DNA of 12,806 bases from Burkholderiales bacterium (GTDB lineage Bacteria > Pseudomonadota > Gammaproteobacteria > Burkholderiales > SG8-39): the NCBI GenBank assembly GCA_919902965.1, contig CAKKSJ010000284.1:1-12806 (forward strand). Reading direction: 5' to 3'. Within the stretch, counting starts at the first letter, position 1, and each line of letters starts with the position of its first letter. The notes under the pieces were generated by a model. That model made no database searches. It saw only the letters and a list, made by a program, of their open reading frames with translations, and was not told where the DNA came from. The translations under genes and the position numbers were made by a program. This document shows positions 1 through 6,382 of this stretch, piece after piece.

Positions 1-638
1 CGCACGAGTTCCTGATCACCAAGGACAAGCACGTCATGGTGCACGACGGCCAGGTAGTCAACAAAGGCGAGTTCATTGTCGACGGTCCCGCCGATCCGCA
101 CGATATTCTGCGGCTGCAGGGCGTAGAGGCGCTGGCGCGCTACATCACCGACGAAGTGCAGGACGTGTACCGACTGCAGGGCGTGAAAATCAACGACAAG
201 CACATCGAAGTGATCGTGCGGCAGATGCTGCGCCGCGTGCAGGTCGATGATGCCGGCGAAACGCGCTTCATCCAGGGCGAGCAGGTGGAGCGTGCCGATG
301 TGCTCAAGGAGAACGAGATCGTCGAGGCCGACGGCAAGAAGCCGGCGACCTTCAGCTATATGCTGCTGGGCATCACCAAGGCGTCGCTGTCGACAGATTC
401 CTTCATTTCGGCGGCGTCGTTCCAGGAAACCACGCGCGTGCTCACCGAGGCCGCGATCATGGGCAAGAAAGACGACCTGCGCGGTTTGAAGGAGAACGTC
501 ATTGTCGGTCGCCTGATCCCGGCGGGAACGGGAATGGCCTACCACAAGGTGCGCAAGACCCCGGCACCGATCGCCGATGTGTTCCTGGCCGAAGGCGAGA
601 GTGCAGGAGAAGCACCGGTGGTGGAGGAAAGCGTCTAG
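1..638 (+). CDS. rpoC: DNA-directed RNA polymerase subunit beta', C-terminal part (5' end outside window)
   Basis: This is the last ~210 residues of the RNA polymerase beta' subunit, part of the core enzyme that transcribes all genes. The reading frame is open from the left edge (first full codon at position 3) to a TAG at 636-638. Hallmark beta' segments are visible: DPHDILRLQGVEAL, DEVQDVYRLQGVKINDKHIE, IVRQMLRRV, then the conserved tail with LLGITKASLSTDSFISAAS, FQETTRVLTEAAI and KDDLRGLKENVIVGRLIPAGTG. The end is a short acidic, variable tail (EGESAGEAPVVEESV), as usual for proteobacterial RpoC. The many near-invariant stretches make the identification secure. A terminator follows 22 bases after the stop, so rpoC closes its transcription unit here and is not read into a following ribosomal-protein gene. 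Confidence 0.98.
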   Translation, partial: HEFLITKDKHVMVHDGQVVNKGEFIVDGPADPHDILRLQGVEALARYITDEVQDVYRLQGVKINDKHIEVIVRQMLRRVQVDDAGETRFIQGEQVERADVLKENEIVEADGKKPATFSYMLLGITKASLSTDSFISAASFQETTRVLTEAAIMGKKDDLRGLKENVIVGRLIPAGTGMAYHKVRKTPAPIADVFLAEGESAGEAPVVEESV

Positions 639-660
639 CGTTTCCTGCCATCGCATTGAG

Positions 661-689
661 AAAAGGCCGGCGCATGCCGGCCTTTTTTT
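661..689 (+). terminator. Rho-independent terminator after rpoC
   Basis: A perfect 7-bp GC stem (GGCCGGC 665-671 with GCCGGCC 676-682) has a four-base GCAT loop. It is flanked by AAAA on the left and a run of seven T on the right (683-689), so the A and T tracts extend the stem. It lies 22 bases past the rpoC stop. The A tract on one side and T tract on the other would let it work in both directions, but only rpoC reads into it here. Confidence 0.93.
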
Positions 690-778
690 GTCGGATACAG
701 GGAGGGATTGCCGGTCGCGCTTCAACGCGTTCCCCTCATCCAGAAACGCAGGCGTTCTTTGCCGCTCATTCTCAGCTA

Positions 779-801
779 ATTGTTTCGCACAGCGAACCAA
801 T
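779..801. promoter_or_regulatory. Near-perfect palindrome, probable regulator operator
   Basis: An inverted repeat with arms TTGtTTCGC (780-788) and GCGAAcCAA (792-800) surrounds a 3-base ACA centre. Eight of nine arm positions pair, and one further A-T pair (779/801) extends it. It lies about 175 bases before the start codon of the first IclR-type regulator, at the upstream edge of the AT-rich promoter region. Dyads of this size are typical of operators bound by dimeric regulators. The neighbouring IclR protein is the obvious candidate, acting on itself or on the transporter cluster; that assignment is inference. Confidence 0.5.
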
Positions 802-890
802 ATAGAAAAAGTAGTATTACTATTTGATTGATATCTATAAATATAAAACTTTTTTGATATAATATATTTCGCATAGAAAAATAATGCTTG
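801..890 (+). promoter_or_regulatory. AT-rich probable promoter region of the IclR/Tct cluster
   Basis: This 90-base stretch has only 16 G or C by hand count, about 18%, in a strongly GC-rich window. It contains a perfect TATAAT (858-863) and two copies of TTGATAT (828-834 and 854-860) spaced 26 bases apart. No -35-like hexamer sits 16-18 bases before the TATAAT (835-840 is CTATAA), so any promoter here probably needs an activator. A TTTCGC half-site lies at 867-872, just after the -10. The rest of the rpoC-IclR gap, 690-778, holds no gene I can support. Confidence 0.45.
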
Positions 891-974
891 TAGATTTGGC
901 AGGACGATGCTAGGCTTGTGCCGTTCCTTGGACAGGGCGCGCATGTGGCCGTACTTCCGCATCAGCAGGACTCG

Positions 975-1754
975 ATGGAAAAACTGCAGGAAGGCAGCGA
1001 TCGGCAATTCGTAATCGCGCTAGCGCGCGGTTTGCGCGTGCTGCAGGCATTCTCGGTTGGCGACGATTTGCTCACCAACGTGGAATTGTCGCGCCGCACC
1101 GGGCTTCCAAAGCCGACCATTTCACGCCTCAGCCATACGCTCTCGCGCCTGGGCTATCTTGCGCGGGATCAGGAAGGCGCCGGTTACCGGCTGCAGCCCC
1201 GCATTCTCACCCTCGGTTATCCGGTACTCGCAGGAATCGGCGTGCGCCAGATCATTCGGCCTATGCTGCAGGCGATCGCAACCGAAGAGGGCGTCACTGT
1301 CGCGATCGCGGCGCGCGACGGGCTGCATATGATTTTCGTCGAGCGTTTGCGCGCTCCGTCGGTTGATGTGCTGGAGCAGGATGTCGGAACCAGAGTGCCG
1401 ATCACCTCGACTGCGATCGGCCGCGCTTACCTGGCCGCGCTGCCGGAATCGGACCGCGCCGCGCTCCTCGAAGAGATCCGCATCAGCGGCCTTCCAGAGT
1501 GGTGGCCGCAGGTGCGCGAAGGCATACAGCGCGAGATGGCGCGCTTCAGCGAGAAGGCTTACTGCTTGGGCGGTGACTGGAATCCGGAACTGACCGGAGT
1601 TGCCGTGCCGCTCGCATTGCCGAACAAGCAACTCGTTTCAGTTGCTTGCCATGGACCCAGGGCGCGCCTGCCCGAAGAGCGTCTCGTAGCCATCGGGGAG
1701 CGCCTCAAGTCGATCGTCCGCGGGCTGGAAAAAATGCCGGTCAGCGATTTCTAA
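975..1754 (+). CDS. IclR-family transcriptional regulator (first)
   Basis: A 259-residue DNA-binding regulator, normal length for the IclR family. It has an N-terminal winged helix-turn-helix at about residues 34-64 (TNVELSRRTGLPKPTISRL followed by LSRLGYL) and a C-terminal effector-binding domain from about residue 85 on (DVGTRVPITSTAIGRAYLAAL; GVAVPLAL; VACHGPRARLPEERL). I chose ATG 975 because AGGA (967-970) precedes it at suitable spacing and the helix-turn-helix then begins at the usual distance from the start. The same frame could begin at a GTG at 918, adding 19 residues that look unlike the family. The next gene, a Bug binding protein, begins 22 bases after its stop. It probably controls that gene and the downstream TctBA transporter, and perhaps itself via the upstream palindrome. 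IclR proteins of this type usually sense small aromatic or organic acids, but the ligand cannot be read here. Confidence 0.93.
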   Translation: MEKLQEGSDRQFVIALARGLRVLQAFSVGDDLLTNVELSRRTGLPKPTISRLSHTLSRLGYLARDQEGAGYRLQPRILTLGYPVLAGIGVRQIIRPMLQAIATEEGVTVAIAARDGLHMIFVERLRAPSVDVLEQDVGTRVPITSTAIGRAYLAALPESDRAALLEEIRISGLPEWWPQVREGIQREMARFSEKAYCLGGDWNPELTGVAVPLALPNKQLVSVACHGPRARLPEERLVAIGERLKSIVRGLEKMPVSDF

Positions 1755-1776
1755 CCACCTTTTATCGGAGCCTGTC

Positions 1777-2793
1777 ATGAACCTACCTTTGATATCGAGC
1801 ATATCCGGCCGCTTGTTCGCGCGCGCCGTATTCGTGCTGGCAACTTTGGTCGCGTTCCTCGGGGGCATGTCCTCCAACGCGTACGCGCAGGCGTGGCCGT
1901 CCAAGCCTATTAGCATTATTTCGCCCTACCCTGCCGGTGGCATCACCGATTTACTGTGCCGCGTCGTGGGAGAGGAACTGAGCAAGGCCCTGGGACAACC
2001 GGTGCTCGTCGAGAATCGCACTGGCGCGGGCGGCGCAATTGCGATGGCGGCAGCGTCCAAAGCGGCCCCGGACGGCTATACCCTGATCATGGGCGGCAGC
2101 GCAGTCTCTACGATCGTGCCCGCGTTCAACCCAAGCGTCAACTACGATCCGATCAAGGACTTCGAACCGGTCGCCTATGTTGCCGCGCTTCCCCTCATAC
2201 TGGTTGCGCACCCGTCGATCCCGGCGAAAGATCTGAATGAGTTCATTACCTACGCCCGCGCCAACAGCGGCAAACTCAACTGAGGCCATCACGGCGCCGG
2301 GACCGGTACCCACCTCTCCTGCGTGAAGTTCGCGAAACTCATAGGTGCAGACATCACGGATATCGCCTACAAGGGCGCGCCCCAGGTGAACCTCGATCTG
2401 CTCAAGAACCGGGTACAGCTCTACTTCGGCACCCTGCCGACCGAAATCAATTACGTGCGCGCTGGCCAATTGCGCACCTATGGCGTGGCATCGGCCAAGC
2501 GCGTATCTTCGGCGCCGGACATTCCGACCCTCGCCGAACAGGGGCTGAAGGGCTTGAACATGGATGCATGGAATGCGCTTTATGCGCCCGCAGGCACACC
2601 CAAGGCGGTGATCACGCGCCTCAGCACCGAAATCGGCAAGATTTTGCAAATGCCGGAGGTGCGCAAGAAAATCGAAGGGACAGGATCGATCATGCAGTCC
2701 GAAGGAAGCCCGGAGGAATTGCGCAAAATGACCACCGATGAGTACGAGACGTTTCGCAAGCTTGCCGCAGAAATGAACGTCAAGCGTAACTGA
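1777..2793 (+). pseudogene. Bug/TctC-type tricarboxylate-transport solute-binding protein, interrupted by in-frame TGA
   Basis: The gene encodes an extracytoplasmic binding protein of the Bug (TctC) family, which captures organic acids or related molecules in the periplasm for TctAB-type permeases. It starts at ATG 1777 behind GGAG (1767-1770). A signal peptide with hydrophobic core VFVLATLVAFLGG is visible, with likely cleavage after AYA (residue 37). Family landmarks follow: WPSKPISIISPYPAGGITD, GQPVLVENRTGAGG, APDGYTLIMG, YDPIKDFEPVA. At 2281-2283 a TGA interrupts the frame after SGKLN, yet the same frame continues with GHHGAGTGTHLS, DIAYKGAPQVNLDLL, IPTLAEQG and the usual C-terminus to TGA 2791-2793. 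The total of about 338 codons is normal for the family. Many homologues have an aromatic residue after KLN, so TGG (Trp) to TGA is the simplest explanation. Either the gene is a recent pseudogene or the base is a sequencing error. A GTG at 2323 could restart the C-terminal half, but without a signal peptide it would not be functional. Confidence 0.88.
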
Positions 2794-2822
2794 ACCCGGA
2801 GCTTCCAGCAGAGGAACCAGAA

Positions 2823-3527
2823 ATGACCTTCTCAGTAGTCGCACGTTGTGCAAAGACAGGACAGTACGGTGTCGGCATTGCGACCTACTCTCCGAACGTC
2901 GGCGGGCGTTGCCCGCTCGTCGTCCCCGCAATGGGGGCGGCATCGCTTCAGGCGGTCGCGAATCCGCAACTCAACCTTATCGCGGCGACGCTGCTTGCGC
3001 AGGGGCTCGCGGCGACGAAGGTCCTGAGCGAGCTTCTCGCGAGCGATCCCTATCCGGACTATCGCCAGATCGCGGTGGTCGACGTCTACGGCCACGCCTG
3101 CGCCGTCACCGGCAAGCACAACGCGGTTTGGGCGGGGCACCATGTTGGCGACGGCTTCGTCTGTTCGGGAAACGTACTGGTCGGTGAGCAGGTGGTCGCT
3201 GCGATGGCGCGTGCGTTTTTGGCCGATTCCGATCTGGCGCTTGCCGAAAGGTTGGTGCGCTCAGTTGAGGCGGGCCGCGACGCGGGCGGACAGCCCGAGG
3301 GACAGAACTCCTCCGGCTTGCTGGTCTATGACAAGTATCCCTTCCCGATAGTCGACCTGCGTGTCGAACTGCATGACGAGCCTGTCGGCGAGCTGCGCCG
3401 TCTGTGGAACTGGTACGAACCGATGGTGCCCTATTACATCGAACGCTCCTTTACGCCGAAGGTGCCGCGCTGGTGGCAGTGGCGCCAGGAACATGTGCCC
3501 GGCTGGCAGCCACGGCACCTGCCCTGA
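2823..3527 (+). CDS. DUF1028 family protein (Ntn-hydrolase-like, function unknown)
   Basis: This 234-residue protein spans the whole DUF1028 domain. Visible family landmarks are the start TFSVVARCAKTGQYGVGIAT, then AASLQAVANPQLN, a VVDVYGHACAVTG strand pair, WAGHHVGDGFVCSGNVLVG, GGQPEGQNSSGLLV and VDLRVELHDEPVGELRRLWNWY. From memory, Pfam places DUF1028 in the Ntn-hydrolase clan, whose enzymes cleave amide bonds with an N-terminal Thr, Ser or Cys. Here Thr2 would be exposed if the initiator Met is removed, but that catalytic role is inference. There is no signal peptide, so it should be cytoplasmic. ATG 2823 follows a good GAGG (2811-2814). It lies 29 bases after the Bug gene and 11 bases before a SnoaL-like gene, so it is probably in one operon with the transporter and may process an imported amide-containing compound. 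The C-terminal ~35 residues, rich in Trp and Tyr, go beyond the core domain. Confidence 0.87.
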   Translation: MTFSVVARCAKTGQYGVGIATYSPNVGGRCPLVVPAMGAASLQAVANPQLNLIAATLLAQGLAATKVLSELLASDPYPDYRQIAVVDVYGHACAVTGKHNAVWAGHHVGDGFVCSGNVLVGEQVVAAMARAFLADSDLALAERLVRSVEAGRDAGGQPEGQNSSGLLVYDKYPFPIVDLRVELHDEPVGELRRLWNWYEPMVPYYIERSFTPKVPRWWQWRQEHVPGWQPRHLP

Positions 3528-3538
3528 GCGGGCACCTC

Positions 3539-3901
3539 ATGTCCTTGGCATTGCTGGAGCGGTTCGCGGCGGCCTGGAACGCCCACGATCTCGATGCGTT
3601 GCTGTCGACGGTCACCGACGACTGTGTCTTTGACACGGCTGCGGGCGCGAACGCGCATGGCAAGCGGTTTGTCGGCAAGCAGGCGCTGCGCGCCGCTTTC
3701 CCGGCGGCGTGGCAGACTTGGCCGGACGCGCGCTGGGAGGACGCCACACACTTCGTATGCGGCGAACGCGGCGTGAGCGAGTGGACCTTCCGCGGCACGG
3801 ATCGGAATGGCGTCAAGCTTGAAGTGCGCGGCGTCGATCTGTTCGAACTTAGGGACGGCAAGATTGCGCGCAAGGATACATACAGGAAGCAGCGCAGCTG
3901 A
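3539..3901 (+). CDS. SnoaL-like / NTF2-fold small protein
   Basis: A 120-residue protein with the NTF2-like cone fold pattern: helix LLERFAAAWNAHDLDALLS, then TDDCVFDTAAGANAHGKRFVGKQALRAAF, WPDARWEDATHFVCGERGVSEWTFRGTDRNG, and the closing strand VRGVDLFELRDGKIARKDTY. This layout is typical of SnoaL-like and nuclear transport factor 2 family proteins, which include small isomerases, cyclases and hydratases as well as non-enzymatic binders. No catalytic residue can be assigned from sequence alone. I chose ATG 3539 because it opens exactly at the family's first helix, 11 bases after the DUF1028 stop. A longer in-frame start at 3404 would overlap that gene out of frame and adds unrelated sequence. 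It is probably co-transcribed with DUF1028 and may act on the same compound. Confidence 0.82.
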   Translation: MSLALLERFAAAWNAHDLDALLSTVTDDCVFDTAAGANAHGKRFVGKQALRAAFPAAWQTWPDARWEDATHFVCGERGVSEWTFRGTDRNGVKLEVRGVDLFELRDGKIARKDTYRKQRS

Positions 3902-4041
3902 ATCTCACCAACATTCACGCGGCAGCCGGCCGCTCCCTGCCAGCCGTCTGACCGGGGATGCCTTTCTTCGGCGACAGTCTCGCCTGTGTGTCAGTTCTTT
4001 GGTTGATATCGGAGTTAGGCTGACAATACCCGGAGGAAGCA

Positions 4042-4629
4042 ATGCAAGTGAAAAACGGCAAGGATTTCTGGGCCGGACTGATGTTTGCCGGCTTCGGCCT
4101 GGGCTTCATGCTGATCTCCTTGAACTATCCGATGGGCTCGGCGGTGCGCATGGGTCCTGCGTATTTCCCCGCCGTACTGGGCGGTGTGCTCACGCTGCTG
4201 GGCGCAGCAGTGTTTTTGCGCGCGTTCGTATCCAAGTTCGAGCATGCGCTCAAGGTATTCCCATTCCGCCTGTCTCCGCTGCTTGCCGCGCTCGCGCTCG
4301 GCGGCGCGACTTACTTCGCCGATAGCTGGATCAAGAGCGCGCCGTTTGCCGGGTTCGCGCTCACTGGGCTGGCGCTCGCGCTGTTCATACGGGCGTTCGG
4401 GCCGAAGTCGATGTTCCTGGTCCTGCTTGCGGTGGTGATCTTCGGCTATGCGCTCAAACCGCTGGGGCTGGTGCTGGCGACCATCCTGTTGATCGGGGTA
4501 AGCGCCGTGGCGGGTCACGATTTTCGCAGCAAGGAAATTGTGATTCTCACCATAGTGCTGGTGCTGTTCGCGATGCTCGTATTCGTCAAGGGACTGGGGC
4601 TGCCGTTCAACTTGTGGCCCGCTGACTAG
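4042..4629 (+). CDS. tctB: Tripartite tricarboxylate transporter, small membrane subunit (TctB family)
   Basis: A 195-residue, very hydrophobic protein with several predicted membrane helices, among them FWAGLMFAGFGLGFMLISL (about 9-27), FPAVLGGVLTLLGAAVFLRAF (42-62), a mid-protein set around 75-135, and VILTIVLVLFAMLVFVKGLG near the C-terminus. The motif MGPAYFPAVLGGVL, with an arginine just before it, is characteristic of TctB. TctB is the small partner of TctA in secondary, ion-driven uptake systems that use a periplasmic TctC/Bug protein. The Shine-Dalgarno is excellent (GGAGG 4032-4036, before ATG 4042). Its length is near the upper end for TctB. It is preceded by a 140-base gap from the SnoaL-like gene (3902-4041), in which I see no clear promoter, and followed by tctA after two bases. 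Confidence 0.92.
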   Translation: MQVKNGKDFWAGLMFAGFGLGFMLISLNYPMGSAVRMGPAYFPAVLGGVLTLLGAAVFLRAFVSKFEHALKVFPFRLSPLLAALALGGATYFADSWIKSAPFAGFALTGLALALFIRAFGPKSMFLVLLAVVIFGYALKPLGLVLATILLIGVSAVAGHDFRSKEIVILTIVLVLFAMLVFVKGLGLPFNLWPAD

Positions 4630-4631
4630 GC

Positions 4632-6134
4632 ATGGAATTCGATCTAATCCACCACCTCAGTATCGGCTTCGGCGTCGCGCTGAGCTGGCAGAATCTGATT
4701 TACTGCTTTTTCGGCGTGCTGCTGGGCACGCTGATTGGGGTGCTGCCGGGCATAGGGCCGCTCGCCACCATCGCGATGCTGCTGCCCGTGACTTTCAACC
4801 TGCCGCCGGTTTCGGCCTTGATCATGCTTGCCGGCATCTACTATGGCGCGCAATACGGCGGCTCGACCACCTCCATCCTGGTCAATATCCCAGGCGAGGC
4901 GTCCTCGGTGATCACCTGTATCGAAGGCTACCAGATGGCGCGCCGGGGCCGCGCCGGTCCGGCGCTGGCGATCGCCGCGATAGGCTCGTTCTTCGCCGGC
5001 AGCGTCGCCACCCTGGTCATCGCTTTGTTCGCGCCGCCGCTGGCCGAAGTGGCGCTGGATTTCGGCCCGGCCGAATATTTCTCGCTGATGGTATTGGGAT
5101 TGGTCGGCGCAACGGTGCTTGCGCACGGCTCGCTCTTGAAGGCGATTGCGATGACCATCCTGGGGCTGCTGCTTGGGCTGATTGGCACCGACGTCACTTC
5201 GGGCATGGAGCGTTTCACCTTCAAAATCCCGGAACTCGCCGACGGCATCGGCTTCATCATCATCGCAATGGGGCTATTCGGCTTTGCCGAGATCATTAAC
5301 AATCTTGAGCAGGGGTCCTCGCGCGAGGTGTTCGTGAACAAGGTCACCAATCTGATGCCAAGCTGGAAAGATTTCAAGAATAGCGCCGGCGCGATCCTGC
5401 GCGGCACCGCCATCGGTTCGATGCTCGGTATATTGCCGGGCGGGGGTGCGCTGCTGTCCTCGTTCGCCGCCTATACGCTGGAGAAGAAAATCGGCGACAC
5501 GTCCAACTTCGGCAAAGGCGAAATCCGCGGGGTGGCGGCGCCGGAAGCGGCCAACAACGCCGGCGCGCAGACTTCCTTCATTCCCCTGCTGACCCTGGGT
5601 ATCCCGTCCAATGTGGTGATGGCGCTGATGATAGGCGCGATGATGATCCAGGGCATCGCCCCTGGGCCGCAGGTAATGGCGGAGCAGCCGGAACTGTTCT
5701 GGGGCATTATCGCCAGCATGTGGATCGGCAACCTGATGCTGGTTATCCTGAACCTGCCTCTGATCGGCATTTGGGTGAAGCTCCTGGCCGTGCCGTATCG
5801 GCTGCTCTATCCATCGATCCTGCTGTTCTGCTGCGTCGGCGTCTACAGCCTTTCGAACCAGCCCTTCGACCTGTTGCTCGCCGCGCTGTTCGGCATCCTG
5901 GGCTACGTCTTCGTCAAGCTCGAGTGCGAGCCGGCGCCGCTGATTCTTGGCTTCATCCTTGGGCCGCTGATGGAAGAGAACCTGCGCCGGGCGATGCTGC
6001 TTTCCCGCGGTGACGCCACCGTGTTCTTCACCGAACCGATCAGCGGCGTGCTGCTCGGCCTGGCCATCGTGCTTCTGCTCATCACCCTGGCGCCGACCGT
6101 GCGCAAGACGCGCGACAGCGCATTCCGGGAATAA
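4632..6134 (+). CDS. tctA: Tripartite tricarboxylate transporter, large permease subunit (TctA family)
   Basis: A 500-residue integral membrane permease, the family's usual size, with about a dozen hydrophobic segments. The two diagnostic repeats are present: GVLPGIGP at residues 36-43 and GILPGGGA at 266-273. The highly conserved YYGAQYGGSTTSILVNIPGE follows the first repeat (70-89), and APEAANNAGAQTSFIPLLTLGIPSN follows the second. TctA forms the transport path and works with TctB and a periplasmic binding protein to import carboxylates or similar solutes using an ion gradient. Its ATG lies two bases after the tctB TAG with only a weak Shine-Dalgarno, so translational coupling to tctB is likely. 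The substrate is not predictable. The cluster's own binding protein is interrupted, so TctA may depend on a binding protein encoded elsewhere. Confidence 0.96.
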   Translation: MEFDLIHHLSIGFGVALSWQNLIYCFFGVLLGTLIGVLPGIGPLATIAMLLPVTFNLPPVSALIMLAGIYYGAQYGGSTTSILVNIPGEASSVITCIEGYQMARRGRAGPALAIAAIGSFFAGSVATLVIALFAPPLAEVALDFGPAEYFSLMVLGLVGATVLAHGSLLKAIAMTILGLLLGLIGTDVTSGMERFTFKIPELADGIGFIIIAMGLFGFAEIINNLEQGSSREVFVNKVTNLMPSWKDFKNSAGAILRGTAIGSMLGILPGGGALLSSFAAYTLEKKIGDTSNFGKGEIRGVAAPEAANNAGAQTSFIPLLTLGIPSNVVMALMIGAMMIQGIAPGPQVMAEQPELFWGIIASMWIGNLMLVILNLPLIGIWVKLLAVPYRLLYPSILLFCCVGVYSLSNQPFDLLLAALFGILGYVFVKLECEPAPLILGFILGPLMEENLRRAMLLSRGDATVFFTEPISGVLLGLAIVLLLITLAPTVRKTRDSAFRE

Positions 6135-6157
6135 TACTTCGGCGAAAAGTGTTCAGA

Positions 6158-6335
6158 TCAGGGCGCGGCAGCGCTCGCGCGCGCTATCTGCACCTTGTCG
6201 ACGCGCCCTTTCATGCCGATGCATACGAGCCGCCCCGCAAAACGGTGTCCGACCGAGAACCCCGCGATCGCCACCGTTGCGCCGTCGGGTATCTCCGCGA
6301 CCGCCTGCTCAGGTGACGCTATTTACTTTGTCCAT
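6158..6335 (-). pseudogene. Remnant of a CoA-transferase subunit A-like gene (N-terminus, frameshifted)
   Basis: On the minus strand an ATG at 6335 begins MDKV. With one extra base tolerated just afterwards, the frame continues as IASPEQAVAEIPDGATVAIAGF, which matches the usual N-terminus of 3-oxoacid CoA-transferase subunit A and related enzymes (MxKV, a short helix, then IPDGAT and a GGFG-like loop). Without that correction, translation stops at once (MDKVNSVT, then TGA). The similarity fades after GFSVGHRF, and the frame ends at TGA 6158-6160 after about 58 residues, whereas functional subunits are over 200 residues long. I read it as a broken and truncated relic in the gap between the convergent tctA and permease genes. 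The last 26 residues (AGRLVCIGMKGRVDKVQIAR...) do not resemble CoA transferases and may be a random fusion. The call rests on one short motif. Confidence 0.45.
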
Positions 6336-6382
6336 AAGGGTCCGGTATGCACTGACGCGATCGCTGCATCCCGCCGGCAATG

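Noticed and set aside
724..756. Two short palindromes, AACGCGTT (724-731) and AACGCagGCGTT (745-756)
   Set aside because: The arms are only 4-5 bases, they differ from the TTCGC/GCGAA dyad further on, and nothing nearby depends on them. They are plausible by chance.
2281..2283. TGA as a selenocysteine codon
   Set aside because: Bug binding proteins are not known selenoproteins, the position fits Trp better than Cys, and I see no obvious bSECIS-like hairpin just after it.
1951..2943. 330-codon minus-strand open frame opposite the Bug gene
   Set aside because: It is a shadow of the Bug gene, with a low-complexity Arg/His-rich translation and no family features. The plus strand has clear Bug motifs on both sides of the TGA.
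4003..4030. TTGATA followed by CAATAC as a promoter for tctB
   Set aside because: The spacer is 15 bases and the -10 is poor. The genes before tctB run in the same direction, so readthrough explains its expression without it.
6170..6185. AGCGC/GCGCT hairpin after tctA as its terminator
   Set aside because: The stem has only five pairs with no T tract, and lies in alternating GC sequence where such pairings are frequent.
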